IMG/VR virus record: IMGVR_UViG_3300012178_000001
Coordinates: 1-64,000 of that record
DNA: 64,000 nucleotides
Reading direction: 5' to 3' (one strand)
From: a virus
Each line of letters opens with the position of its first letter. Position 1 is the stretch's first letter. This document shows positions 44,777 through 54,111 of this stretch, piece after piece. The notes under the pieces were generated by a model, which was not told where the DNA came from, ran no database searches, and worked only from the letters and a program-made list of their open reading frames with translations. The position numbers and the translations under genes were made by a program.

Positions 44777-45462
44777 GACTTGCTATAATCAATAAGACTA
44801 ATGGGTTCTAGCTTACTATTAGTTTGAATATCAATATCAAGAAATCCATTATCTGTACTATCATCAGTTGTAGACATTTCTACTAACTTATTAAATTTTT
44901 TTATATCTGATAAACTTATATCCTTTAAATATGACTTTACAAATTTACTGATGTTTCCAAATATCTGCTTTAAGTTTATGAATAGATCTCCTTGGTGAGC
45001 TAACTCATGAGATGTAATTGATAATGGAACTACACCCACCATATGTTGAAAATGTAAATCCATAACTTCTTGTGCCACTAATAACGTACTGACCTTTTCT
45101 TTATTATTTAAACGTTTTTTAAGTACTATGGTTACTATATCATATAGGCTAAATGGATAATGATGGAACTCTATTGATGCCATATCATCATCTACTTTCC
45201 CCATTACAGCACAGAAATCTAATTGATAATCTTCTTTTAGAATAGAAAGATATTCTCTATAAGGCTGTGATTGTCTTACTATTGACTCTACTTTCTTTAC
45301 GAATCTCTTAAATTCTTTTGCATCATATATAGAAGTTGTATAATATGAACTAGCAAATATATCATCTTTTGATTTACCTATAGATAGATTTTCATCCTTA
45401 TCTACAGTAGTTATATCAACTATATTGTTGTTACTTGGTATTTTACTCTTATCTATTGCCAT
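44764..45462 (-). CDS. HNH-fold-like protein, paralogue of 37317-38009
   Basis: 232 aa, SD AGGAGGTC. The core SIEFHHYPFSLYDIV, EVMDLHFQHMVGVVPLSITS, HELAHQGDLFI matches the plus-strand paralogue; N- and C-terminal ends differ. Conserved His residues suggest a metal site. The opposite orientation and about 7 kb distance point to an old duplication and move. Class A promoter. Confidence 0.5.
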   Translation of the reverse strand: MAIDKSKIPSNNNIVDITTVDKDENLSIGKSKDDIFASSYYTTSIYDAKEFKRFVKKVESIVRQSQPYREYLSILKEDYQLDFCAVMGKVDDDMASIEFHHYPFSLYDIVTIVLKKRLNNKEKVSTLLVAQEVMDLHFQHMVGVVPLSITSHELAHQGDLFINLKQIFGNISKFVKSYLKDISLSDIKKFNKLVEMSTTDDSTDNGFLDIDIQTNSKLEPISLIDYSKSKKK

Positions 45463-45497
45463 AACTGACCTCCTAAGTGTAATTCTTATTCACATGT

Positions 45498-45509
45498 TAA
45501 TTAAATGTT
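45498..45509 (-). promoter_or_regulatory. Class A promoter for the second HNH-like gene
   Basis: Minus strand AACA-TTTAAT-TA, 36 nt before the ATG; divergent from the plus-strand site at 45543. Confidence 0.6.
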
Positions 45510-45542
45510 AATGTTGAGTTTTGTTATTTTTATTTTAATGTG

Positions 45543-45554
45543 AACATTTTAATA
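45543..45554 (+). promoter_or_regulatory. Class A promoter for the 832-aa structural gene
   Basis: AACA-TTTTAA-TA then AT, 34 nt before TTG 45588. Confidence 0.65.
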
Positions 45555-45587
45555 ATAGTGTTAATTGAAAGGAAGGAGTTGTATACT

Positions 45588-48086
45588 TTGTCTGAATATT
45601 TAATAGACGATAATAAGAGTGAAATAAAAGAATTAATAAATTTCTGTTCAAACATAGTTATAAAAAGAGAAGATAAGGCTGAAGAAAAAGAAACATTTGA
45701 AAGTTCTAAGAAAGCATATACATTGATTGATGCAATTCTTAAAACAGATTCAATAGATTCATATAACATATCAGAAGAAGACTTGTTAGAACCTGAATTA
45801 AATACTAAGTCAATGATGATGGGTGTTAGACTAGATTTTAGGAAATATAAATTTGATACATTGTCTAGGAAGCAGTTAGATGTATTATTAGAGTTCAAGA
45901 GATTTCAGGTATACTCAGTATTTATGGAATATGGTGATGCAAATGAGTATTATAATAATATTTATAATGAATATATTAAAGGTCCAGATACTCTAATATA
46001 TGATACATTTAAGGAATTTGTAGAGGGTACAAGATACTGTTTTTTTGTAGATGCAAGGTTAGCTAAGAACTATTCTATATTGTATAATGATGGGAGTCTA
46101 AATAACTATCAAATATCTCAATTTATGAAATCATATAACTTTGCAAGAACATACTTTAGTAGAGTACTTTATAATAATGCATTTGATGAGAATAACCCAA
46201 TGTATACTAATTTTGCATCATTGGTTATAGTATTTATAGCCATTCAATACTACATGGATGATAGGTTAAAATATTCATCTGATGTTAATCTTATGACATT
46301 ATATGATATTAAAAACTTATTTATATCATATGGTCTTGACTACTTTTCAGATATGTCAATGAGATACCAAAAAAGTATACTTAAAAATATAAATTCATTA
46401 CTACAAGATAAAGGTACTTCAAAGGCTATAACGAGCATTCTAAATATCTTTGGATTTGATAATGTTGAGATATTTAAGTACGTATTAACTAAAGATTATG
46501 ACCGTGATGTTGATGGTAATATAATAATAAATAATCCTAAGCTAGAGTTTGTAAAGATACCTTACGATAGTACTAATATTCAGAAAGATATACTAAAGAA
46601 TTCTGAAAGATTTGACTATGATACATTTGTTACTGATGATAAGTACTGGCAGATAACAGAAGAAGAAAAACAGACACTATTAACCTCAGAGTTTAACTAT
46701 ATTGAAACTAAATATTTAAGTATTGATAGCACGCTTAATATTATCAAGAATACATTGGATTTATCATACTTCTATGGACTGCTTAAAGATATGAAACAGA
46801 ATGGAAACTTAGAAGATGTTACTTTTTTTGATAATCAAATATCAGATAACCGTGTAAATATATTTGATTCTATAACTGGTTTAAAGGTATTATTACTTCA
46901 AAAGTTAGGATATGTAGATAATATAATAACTAACAATAATTCTATTTCATATATTTATGAATACAATTATGATAAGATACTAGGATCTATAACTTTACGT
47001 GACTATTCAACTATAAATCCGACATTAAGTGGTACTCTAGATGAAGAAACTATAAATAAATATCGTGACAGTTTTTTATCGGAGTTAATAGAAGATAAGG
47101 TATTCACTAAAAGTGAATTAATTGACTTATTTGTAAATAACAAGGATATGATGAGTCAATTAGGGGATATGATAATCAATACTGGAGATTATGACACGTA
47201 TAGGGAACTTAGAACATTATATGACTTATCTGCTAAATCTGAGGTAAATAATGATAATTTTATAAAAGAAGTTGTAGGTGGAGAACCTGTATATTATTCT
47301 ACATTTAGTGAATATTTCTTAACTGTTGATTCTTCATTCCATGAGTTTTTATATCCAGGTCAAGACACTACTGAGGAGGTATATAATCAAAAGATACTAT
47401 TGCTTAGTAATACTATTAATAGATATCTAAACACTGATGCTATTGAACTGATAGAGAATAACAATACAATATCTCTAAATTATGTTAAAAACTACATGCT
47501 TAGACTTATTGACCTATTCAGATCATATACAGTAACTGTAAAGGAGTTAACTACTAATTATGTATTTGATAGTAAGCTACTAAATGCTATCAGAATATTT
47601 GATGAAGGTACACCTTTAATAACCTTGGGTCATCCTGAGTTTAATGATATGTATGATAATACTATGCATGAAAATAATATTTCTAGTGTAGATATAAATC
47701 TTAAGGAACTAAGTGATATGATGTTAGCAGTAACTACAATGTTTCCTAAGATTAATTTGAATATAATTGAAGATTGGAATAATGAAACATATGTTGAATT
47801 TAAGAATAGTGAAGAATATATTAAATTTGTTGAAGATAAATTATACGATATAGGATTATTTGATGAAGATGGTATGACGTTGCTTGAAAAATTTGATTCA
47901 TTAACTAACTCAATAACTTATGAACAAATATTAGAACTTAAAGAATTATTCCCTAGTGTAATTAAAGTCCTTAATTCATCTTTACTGGGAGAATTAAATG
48001 ATAAATTGGGAAGTGAACAAAAAATTAATATACTTGCAAATATGATGAAGATGAGCGAAAGCTTTAAATTGACTACTACTGAATAG
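45588..48086 (+). CDS. Large baseplate/tail structural protein
   Basis: 832 aa, TTG start 9 nt after AAGGAG (next in-frame upstream start has no SD). Around residues 260-320 the text KNINSLLQDKGTSKAITSIL, then NIFGFDNVEIFKYVLTK resembles tail/baseplate proteins that contact the wedge (P2 I- or gp7-like), followed by a long mixed region. Late class A promoter and pairing with a beta-rich structural gene support a baseplate role. Exact family not recognised. Confidence 0.55.
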   Translation: MSEYLIDDNKSEIKELINFCSNIVIKREDKAEEKETFESSKKAYTLIDAILKTDSIDSYNISEEDLLEPELNTKSMMMGVRLDFRKYKFDTLSRKQLDVLLEFKRFQVYSVFMEYGDANEYYNNIYNEYIKGPDTLIYDTFKEFVEGTRYCFFVDARLAKNYSILYNDGSLNNYQISQFMKSYNFARTYFSRVLYNNAFDENNPMYTNFASLVIVFIAIQYYMDDRLKYSSDVNLMTLYDIKNLFISYGLDYFSDMSMRYQKSILKNINSLLQDKGTSKAITSILNIFGFDNVEIFKYVLTKDYDRDVDGNIIINNPKLEFVKIPYDSTNIQKDILKNSERFDYDTFVTDDKYWQITEEEKQTLLTSEFNYIETKYLSIDSTLNIIKNTLDLSYFYGLLKDMKQNGNLEDVTFFDNQISDNRVNIFDSITGLKVLLLQKLGYVDNIITNNNSISYIYEYNYDKILGSITLRDYSTINPTLSGTLDEETINKYRDSFLSELIEDKVFTKSELIDLFVNNKDMMSQLGDMIINTGDYDTYRELRTLYDLSAKSEVNNDNFIKEVVGGEPVYYSTFSEYFLTVDSSFHEFLYPGQDTTEEVYNQKILLLSNTINRYLNTDAIELIENNNTISLNYVKNYMLRLIDLFRSYTVTVKELTTNYVFDSKLLNAIRIFDEGTPLITLGHPEFNDMYDNTMHENNISSVDINLKELSDMMLAVTTMFPKINLNIIEDWNNETYVEFKNSEEYIKFVEDKLYDIGLFDEDGMTLLEKFDSLTNSITYEQILELKELFPSVIKVLNSSLLGELNDKLGSEQKINILANMMKMSESFKLTTTE

Positions 48087-48106
48087 AATGAAAGGGGACA
48101 CATAAA

Positions 48107-48847
48107 ATGAAGAAAGTTTTTAAAGATGATTATAATAGTATAAACGAGGAAATGAGTATGGATAGTGTTAGCAAGCCATCAATTAGGGGTAAAGTAAGGT
48201 TTCTAGATGATGAAGGTAATGTTATTCTAGAAAAAGATAACTTAATAGTATTACGTGGACGTGTATTTGCACTAGAAAAATTATTTAATGATATGAATAC
48301 TGAAGGTTCTTATGTAACAAATAATAATCGTGAGTTAATATTATTTAAAATAGGTACTGGTGGTGCACCTGAGAATGATCCATTCCAGCCATATACACCA
48401 AGCTTTGATGACACTGATTTAGCTAGTCCAATTCCATTCAAAGTTGTTGATGCGAATGATACTAATACAACCTTAACAACTGAGGAACAAGATATTTATT
48501 ATGACTCTAAATTGAATGAAATTGATACTACTTTAACTGAGTTTTATTGTAAAAGATTTGATGTTATTGATCCTGTATGGAATATTGATACTGTTAATAA
48601 TGAGGTTTATAAGAAAATGATTTTAAAGATAAATACTACAGACTTTAGAACAGTACCAACGGGAAATCCAGAACAACCTTATACAAGAGATGCAAATATA
48701 AATGAATTAGGTTTATACTTTGCTTCTTATAATGATACTACTAATGAAATGGAAGACATTGAAATGTTTAGTAGATTAACATTCTCAACTGAGCCATTAA
48801 CAAACTTAAGTAAGACAGTTACAATTGAATATTATATCTTTGGTTAA
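48107..48847 (+). CDS. Beta-rich virion structural protein
   Basis: 246 aa, SD AAAGGGG. Short disordered N-terminus with INE/E motif, then a strand-rich body (GKVRFLDDEGNVILEKDNLI, then ELILFKIGTGG) and INELGLYF near the end, like tail-fibre or baseplate spike-adapter proteins. Co-transcribed with the 832-aa gene. Confidence 0.5.
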   Translation: MKKVFKDDYNSINEEMSMDSVSKPSIRGKVRFLDDEGNVILEKDNLIVLRGRVFALEKLFNDMNTEGSYVTNNNRELILFKIGTGGAPENDPFQPYTPSFDDTDLASPIPFKVVDANDTNTTLTTEEQDIYYDSKLNEIDTTLTEFYCKRFDVIDPVWNIDTVNNEVYKKMILKINTTDFRTVPTGNPEQPYTRDANINELGLYFASYNDTTNEMEDIEMFSRLTFSTEPLTNLSKTVTIEYYIFG

Positions 48848-48857
48848 TTAGTTATAA

Positions 48858-48892
48858 CTTCCCATTCTCTTTCACAGGGGATGGGAATTTAT
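48858..48892 (+). terminator. Probable terminator after structural pair
   Basis: TTCCCATTCTC pairs with GGGGATGGGAA (some wobbles), then ATTTATTATATTTT. Confidence 0.65.
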
Positions 48893-48914
48893 TATATTTT
48901 AAGAGGTGATTTAA

Positions 48915-49484
48915 ATGAGTAAGGGAAGGGTATGGTTTTCAGCAGATTTACATTTAGGTTCAGAGAGGACTTTAACATTATCTAAGAGACCTTTTGAATC
49001 AGTAGATGAAATGAATGAAACGATTATAAGCAATTGGAATTCAGTAGTTAGGGAAGATGATGTTTGTTATATAGTGGGTGATATTGGAGATCTTGAAATA
49101 GCTAGAAAATTAAATGGGAAGTTAGTCTTGATAACAGGTAATTACGAGGAAGATGATATACAAGCTAATTACTATGGTAATAAATACCACTATATAGATA
49201 CGCTTAAGGAAAATGGATTCCATAAAGTATTTCATGAATGGTATAGATTCTTTGATAAGAATTATGAGAATAGAATGTATCTTACACATAAGCCTAGTGA
49301 TTGTAAAAGCCATGAATTTAATTTATTTGGTCATGTTCATAAGCTTTCAATGATAAAGTCTTTTGGTTTAAATGTAGGAACCGACTGTCATAACTTCTTT
49401 CCAATCGATATGGACACTGTTTTATTCTATAAAAAGGCTATTGAAGAATTTTATGATGATGAAGTATTTATGAGTAAACTATAG
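48915..49484 (+). CDS. Metallophosphoesterase
   Basis: 189 aa, SD AAGAGGTG. Calcineurin-like motifs: FSADLHLG (Asp11, His13), VGDIGD near 57, ITGNYEED, LTHKPSD and FGHVHKL. The usual GNH(D/E) is GNYE, so the catalytic His is replaced by Tyr; some phosphodiesterases tolerate this. Acts on a phosphoester, perhaps nucleotide or nucleic-acid ends. Begins a plus-strand run that leads to the RNA polymerase fragment. Confidence 0.8.
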   Translation: MSKGRVWFSADLHLGSERTLTLSKRPFESVDEMNETIISNWNSVVREDDVCYIVGDIGDLEIARKLNGKLVLITGNYEEDDIQANYYGNKYHYIDTLKENGFHKVFHEWYRFFDKNYENRMYLTHKPSDCKSHEFNLFGHVHKLSMIKSFGLNVGTDCHNFFPIDMDTVLFYKKAIEEFYDDEVFMSKL

Positions 49485-49498
49485 AGAAAGGACTTAAT

Positions 49499-50272
49499 AT
49501 GAATGAACAAGAGAGAGTATTACTCCAAAATGAGAGAAAAATAAATAATATATTTATAGAGTGTAGAGAGTTAATGAATGATATGATTATACATGAACAC
49601 ACTATAATCATGAATGAAGGAACTTCTAGCGATATTGACTTTATCCAATTCAATGAATCTATTGATGGTATCAAGGAAGTATTTAAAGATATTTTTAGGT
49701 CAATATATGCTTCACTAGTTCTAATAAGCACACTAAATGATAAAATGGGTAATAAAGCAATTGATAAGTTGTATAAATTAGAAGATGAAACACCATTACA
49801 CGGGTCTGAGTTAAACTATGTAAGAAACGCTTATGAAGATATATCTAAATCATTTGAATTTCATATAAAAGATATAGAGGGTACTATTAAGACTAAAAAA
49901 CTTAGAGGTGAGAAGAATAATAAAAACTATGAATTCTATATTAAGACTCTAAGTAAAATTCACGTCCAATTTGACAGTTATTTCAGTAATATAACCACAG
50001 ATTCACCTATGACTAAGAATACAGCATTACACTCAATCAACGAATTGTCTTCAGATATTAGAAATATTGTAGCTGAAATTGAAGGGTGGGTTAATGAATT
50101 ACAGAATGAGATTGCACTTATTGACCGTAAGAAAGAGAAAAATAATAAACCTATGTATATAAAAACTATAAATGAGAAGAGTCTAAGAGAAGAACTTATT
50201 CTTGTTAGTAGTATTCAATTTTATATTAAGAATTTAATTAAAACTCTATATAGTTTAGTAAATGAATTATAA
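49499..50272 (+). CDS. Unknown 257-aa helical protein
   Basis: SD GAAAGGAC. Four or five long charged helices (RKINNIFIECRELMNDMIIH), no catalytic motif. Lies between phosphoesterase and RNA polymerase genes with short gaps, so co-expressed. Role unknown. Confidence 0.5.
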   Translation: MNEQERVLLQNERKINNIFIECRELMNDMIIHEHTIIMNEGTSSDIDFIQFNESIDGIKEVFKDIFRSIYASLVLISTLNDKMGNKAIDKLYKLEDETPLHGSELNYVRNAYEDISKSFEFHIKDIEGTIKTKKLRGEKNNKNYEFYIKTLSKIHVQFDSYFSNITTDSPMTKNTALHSINELSSDIRNIVAEIEGWVNELQNEIALIDRKKEKNNKPMYIKTINEKSLREELILVSSIQFYIKNLIKTLYSLVNEL

Positions 50273-50284
50273 GGAAGTGATAAT

Positions 50285-51523
50285 ATGAAGAATTATATAT
50301 CTACAGGTGATAAACAATACTTATTATCATTAGAACCTAGTGATGTCACTAAGGATTTATTTATTGATTTATTTGCAAATGACATAGAAAAGCAAGGATC
50401 AAGATTTGAGACTAATGATAAGATGAGCTTAACAATAGATGAGATACAAAGAAAATTTAATACTGAAAATATACTTGGTGATGGAAAAGGCAATAAAACA
50501 TCTATATCAACTACCGTAGGTAGGTACATATTTAATCTATATTTAGATATGGCGAATATATTTGGATACATTAACCAAGAACTAAGTGGTGGAAAAATAA
50601 AGGGTCTAAACTCAATATTATCGTCCAAGTTATTAGAACGAGATATTGAAATAGAAAAAGCATTTGAGTTTGTAGATAAAATGGACTGGTTAGGATATTC
50701 TATTAATAGAATGATTGCATCATCACTGACATATGATTTATTAGAACCATTACCTGAAGTTGAAAAACTCAAGAATGAGTTATTTGAAAAATATGCTAAT
50801 GAAATAGAAAACAAAGATATGGCAATCGTGAGTAAGATTGAAGATGAACTTTTAGATTTATCTAGGAAGTTACTAAAAGAAAAAGGTATAAGTGACTTTG
50901 ATATTTATGAATCGGGTGCTAGAGGTAGCTTCAGTAATAACTATAAGAATACAACTATAATGAGAGGTATTATAAAAGATCCATCAGATACCGACAATTT
51001 CTTTATATCTAAGAGTAGTCTTATGGATGGAATACCTAAGGGCGAATTCCATAATTATGCAAACTTAATCGTAGCCGCTTCATATTCAAGGGCTGTAGGA
51101 ACACGTTCGGGCGGTTATGAGGCTAAGAAGCTTAATGCCGCTTTTCAGACAGTTGTTCTAGATGATAAAGATACTGACTGTGGTACTAATAAGACTATAA
51201 AAGTCCATTTAACTGAAAGAAATAAAAGTCAGTATAGTTATAGATATATTATTTATAGAAATAAGATGATACAGTTAGATGAAGAATCACTTGAGAAATT
51301 CACTGGTAAAGTAGTTAATATGCGTACACCATTATATTGTACTAATGAAAAGATTTGTAGTAGATGTGCAGGAGACTTATTCTATAGAATAGGTATTCAA
51401 AATGTAGGTCTACTTGCTAATCGTGTAGGTACTAAACTGCTTAACTTAGCATTAAAAGATTTCCATGATGTTAGTATTACTATGCATGATATAAATATAA
51501 ACGATTATATAACAAGGCAATAA
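50285..51523 (+). CDS. RNA polymerase beta-prime subunit, C-terminal fragment
   Basis: 412 aa, SD AAGGAAG. Hallmarks of the second half of beta-prime: STTVGRYIFN near 77; ESGARGSFSNNYKNTTIMRG (bacterial SGARGS...MRG) near 215; SRAVGTRSGGYEAKKLN and DTDCGT (trigger-loop-flanking RKG...SGYLTRRL, then DCGT) near 275-305; and GLLANRVGTKLLNLALKDFH, a worn form of the terminal GE.GTQ.TMRTFH region. Cys residues CTNEKICSRC form a zinc site. Together with 56237-57607 it would make one beta-prime; the gene order is reversed. Confidence 0.9.
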   Translation: MKNYISTGDKQYLLSLEPSDVTKDLFIDLFANDIEKQGSRFETNDKMSLTIDEIQRKFNTENILGDGKGNKTSISTTVGRYIFNLYLDMANIFGYINQELSGGKIKGLNSILSSKLLERDIEIEKAFEFVDKMDWLGYSINRMIASSLTYDLLEPLPEVEKLKNELFEKYANEIENKDMAIVSKIEDELLDLSRKLLKEKGISDFDIYESGARGSFSNNYKNTTIMRGIIKDPSDTDNFFISKSSLMDGIPKGEFHNYANLIVAASYSRAVGTRSGGYEAKKLNAAFQTVVLDDKDTDCGTNKTIKVHLTERNKSQYSYRYIIYRNKMIQLDEESLEKFTGKVVNMRTPLYCTNEKICSRCAGDLFYRIGIQNVGLLANRVGTKLLNLALKDFHDVSITMHDININDYITRQ

Positions 51524-51528
51524 TAAAA

Positions 51529-51557
51529 AGAGTATATACCACTATGGTATATACTCT
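51529..51557 (+). terminator. Terminator after the beta-prime C-terminal gene
   Basis: AGAGTATATACC pairs with GGTATATACTCT around ACTAT, 12 bp perfect; only a weak T-run. Confidence 0.75.
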
Positions 51558-51587
51558 ATAAATTCGCATCTATATTATAACTAAATA

Positions 51588-51604
51588 TATATTATAATAA
51601 TGAT
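51588..51604 (+). promoter_or_regulatory. Class B promoter for the 51.6-56 kb operon
   Basis: TATATTATA-ATAA-TGAT, 35 nt before the ATG; a second bare core TATATTATA lies at 51571. Confidence 0.65.
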
Positions 51605-51638
51605 TAAATAGGTTTATTATAAGAATAAAGGAGGATGT

Positions 51639-52241
51639 ATGAAAAAAGTAAAGGATATTACAATTGGAATGATAGTTAATAAGTTAGTATATAATATGGA
51701 AGAGGTTTTAGGTATAACTAATGATAATCTAGTTACACTATCTATTGGTGAAAAAGATTTATACAAGGTAGTTGCTAAAATTAATAATGAAGCTAGTAAA
51801 AGTAATAAGGGTATAAAGAAATTTATAATAGAAAATTTTCCTTCAACACATGATAATATTGGTTCATATTATGCATCAACTGTAGAAAGACTAATAGAGT
51901 TCATAGAAACCAACATAGAACCTAAAGGTGAAGAATTATTTGAAGGAATGCATGGAATTAGGTATGATGAAATAGATACTATTTATGAAGACATAGTGGA
52001 ACCATTAAATGAAAAGACACATTATGAAATCAAACTGATTAGAATAAGAGAGAGATTATTATCTATAATATTTGGACTAGAAAAAAGATATGAGGCTTTG
52101 CTATTAAAGGATGAAAATGCTATGACAGAAAGAGGAGCAATAGCAATGAATAAAGCCTATAGATCATATATTGAAACCTTTAATAGACTTAGTCATGAAT
52201 ATGAGCATGATATTAATATTGATTTTACAGATTTTAAATAA
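51639..52241 (+). CDS. Unknown 200-aa protein
   Basis: SD AAGGAGG. Helical, charged (YEIKLIRIRERLLSIIFGLE). No motif. First gene of an operon of nine small genes. Confidence 0.55.
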   Translation: MKKVKDITIGMIVNKLVYNMEEVLGITNDNLVTLSIGEKDLYKVVAKINNEASKSNKGIKKFIIENFPSTHDNIGSYYASTVERLIEFIETNIEPKGEELFEGMHGIRYDEIDTIYEDIVEPLNEKTHYEIKLIRIRERLLSIIFGLEKRYEALLLKDENAMTERGAIAMNKAYRSYIETFNRLSHEYEHDINIDFTDFK

Positions 52242-52255
52242 GGAGAGTGCCAATT

Positions 52256-52624
52256 ATGAAAAATAAAGAAAGATTTGAAAAACATTCAAGCGATGAAAAT
52301 ATGATAAGTTTACCACAGTATCTCGAATCTTTAGAAGAAAAGAAAAAGATTTGTAATTATATTAGAACTGATATATTACGTGCTAGTATCACACCTGTTA
52401 ATATAGAGATTACATTAGATATGGTAAACAACAGTAATGAGATTAGAAAAAGTCCTTCTAGGATAGAGGGTTGTAGGCAATTTGTAAAGCATAACGATAT
52501 GCCACATTCAGTTAGAGTACTATTGGGATATTTAACTGAAAAAGATGTATTAATAAATTCAGGCATGATTGGAAGTGATGAGACATTAGATGAATTATTG
52601 TGTAGATTAACTAATAAAAAATAG
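52256..52624 (+). CDS. Unknown 122-aa protein
   Basis: ATG 52256, 10 nt after AAGGAG; the in-frame GTG at 52247 is too near. Helical, with a short basic central stretch (IRKSPSRIEGCRQFVKH). No family recognised. Confidence 0.55.
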   Translation: MKNKERFEKHSSDENMISLPQYLESLEEKKKICNYIRTDILRASITPVNIEITLDMVNNSNEIRKSPSRIEGCRQFVKHNDMPHSVRVLLGYLTEKDVLINSGMIGSDETLDELLCRLTNKK

Positions 52625-52634
52625 GGGGTTGTAA

Positions 52635-53195
52635 ATGGATTATGATGATATTGATGTAAGATTAAAAGATGAGAAAGTAAGTGACCATGCCATAGCTTTA
52701 TTAGGAAAAAAGGAGGCATTAAAAAGAGAATTACTAAAAAATAGAGATCTTTATCAGCATAAATTTATTCTTCTTAAATATAACGGTAATGTAATAAGTG
52801 AATATAGAGCTGAAGTAAATAATCATAACTATTTTAATATTATTTCAGAATTAGCAATATACCATGGATTTGATAACTATGATCTTGAATTCGAATATGA
52901 TTTTTATAGATTAACTAAAGACTATAATAAAACTAAAAGACAACGTGGTTTAGAAATAGAAATCTCTAATTATATACCTAATAATTTTGAGAAGATAGTT
53001 GATGACAAAATCATAAATTCGCTTAGTAAGCAAGGGAACATACAAAAAGTGGTAAAAGGTGGACTGTTTAAGAAGATTAGAAAACATGTTATGGAAAAAT
53101 TCAATGTTGACATAGAATCTAATAACTTGATACTGAATAGTGTAAGTATTAAATTGACTATAGAGTATTTAAGAAATTCTATTACTTGTAATTAG
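52635..53195 (+). CDS. Unknown 186-aa protein
   Basis: SD GGGGG. Basic and helical at the start (KKEALKRELLKNRDLYQHKF), mixed later. No motif recognised. Confidence 0.55.
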   Translation: MDYDDIDVRLKDEKVSDHAIALLGKKEALKRELLKNRDLYQHKFILLKYNGNVISEYRAEVNNHNYFNIISELAIYHGFDNYDLEFEYDFYRLTKDYNKTKRQRGLEIEISNYIPNNFEKIVDDKIINSLSKQGNIQKVVKGGLFKKIRKHVMEKFNVDIESNNLILNSVSIKLTIEYLRNSITCN

Positions 53196-53216
53196 TATAT
53201 AAGGAGATGATTATCA

Positions 53217-53513
53217 ATGTTATATAATATGTTAGAGAGACCGTTTGTATGTAGGTCTGATAGAAAAGATATAGTATTTATAGAAAGAAATCCAGAACAT
53301 TGTAGAGTTAGAAATACAAATGGTATAAGAAGAAGAGATATTTATGAGATATGGGAATTAACATCTGAAGATGAATGTAATCATGAAGAACATGATAATT
53401 GGACTGAATGGTTCTCAATTCGTGATGTTATTGACGAAGTACTTAATAGAAAAGTTTGCTCTAACTGTGGTAAACCACAATCTGATTGGTCAGAGTGGGG
53501 AGAAATTGAATAA
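53217..53513 (+). CDS. Small zinc-ribbon protein, tandem paralogue 1
   Basis: 98 aa, SD AAGGAGATG. The C-terminal half has CNHEEHDNWTEW and VCSNCGKPQSDWSEW: a Cys-x-His plus CxxC zinc site with a Trp pattern. The next gene has the same layout. Function unknown; could be a small adaptor or nucleic-acid binder. Confidence 0.65.
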   Translation: MLYNMLERPFVCRSDRKDIVFIERNPEHCRVRNTNGIRRRDIYEIWELTSEDECNHEEHDNWTEWFSIRDVIDEVLNRKVCSNCGKPQSDWSEWGEIE

Positions 53514-53887
53514 TGTTAACCACTAAATTTGGCAGACAATATAGAAGTAATACTATTAGATTCAATAAAAAAGTACTGATGAGACGTGATGAATTATTTT
53601 GTCATATAAAGGATAATGAAGGCAATACTATCACAAATGCTTATTCCAACTGGGATGAATTTAAGAAAGAAAATAAAGACAATGGTAAATTTAGTCTACT
53701 AGGTACATTACTTAGTAAACTTACATTGTCAAATGAAGTACCTGATAATCCATGTAATCATAGTGAGCACACTGTATGGAAAGAATGGTATTGTACTGGG
53801 GGAGGTTGGACTTCAGATAATTATGTGAGAGAGGTTTGCTCTAATTGCGGTGAACCACTTAGTAAATGGAAGGAGCGTTATATATGA
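53513..53887 (+). CDS. Small zinc-ribbon protein, tandem paralogue 2
   Basis: 124 aa, one-base overlap with paralogue 1. Motif CNHSEHTVWKEWYC, then VCSNCGEPLSKWKE matches it. The N-terminal half is different and basic (KFGRQYRSNTIRFNKKVLMR). Local duplication followed by divergence is evident. Confidence 0.65.
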   Translation: MLTTKFGRQYRSNTIRFNKKVLMRRDELFCHIKDNEGNTITNAYSNWDEFKKENKDNGKFSLLGTLLSKLTLSNEVPDNPCNHSEHTVWKEWYCTGGGWTSDNYVREVCSNCGEPLSKWKERYI

Positions 53888-54090
53888 TAAATGCATTAAA
53901 AGCAGTATTGTTAATAGTGTATATGGGTTTAATGATTAGATTTGTAACTGAACCTATGGCAAATGAACTAGCCAGGATATTAAAATTGTATATAAATGAT
54001 AAGACTGCTAAGTTAATAGTTAGTGTTGTTGAAATTATAGCAATAGCAACACCCATATTTATATTGGATAAATTCATAGGTTTACTTTAA
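53884..54090 (+). CDS. Small two-pass membrane protein
   Basis: 68 aa from ATG 53884, overlapping the previous stop, SD AAGGAGCG. Segments LKAVLLIVYMGLMI and LIVSVVEIIAIATPIFIL with a short polar loop. Size and layout fit a holin-like or accessory membrane protein, but it is far from the endolysin. Confidence 0.6.
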   Translation: MINALKAVLLIVYMGLMIRFVTEPMANELARILKLYINDKTAKLIVSVVEIIAIATPIFILDKFIGLL

Positions 54091-54111
54091 AGATTGTGAG
54101 GAGTGATAAGA

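Noticed and set aside
53884-54090. Call as the phage holin
   Set aside because: It is remote from the endolysin and transcribed with small class B genes; the protein at 61345 has the better context.
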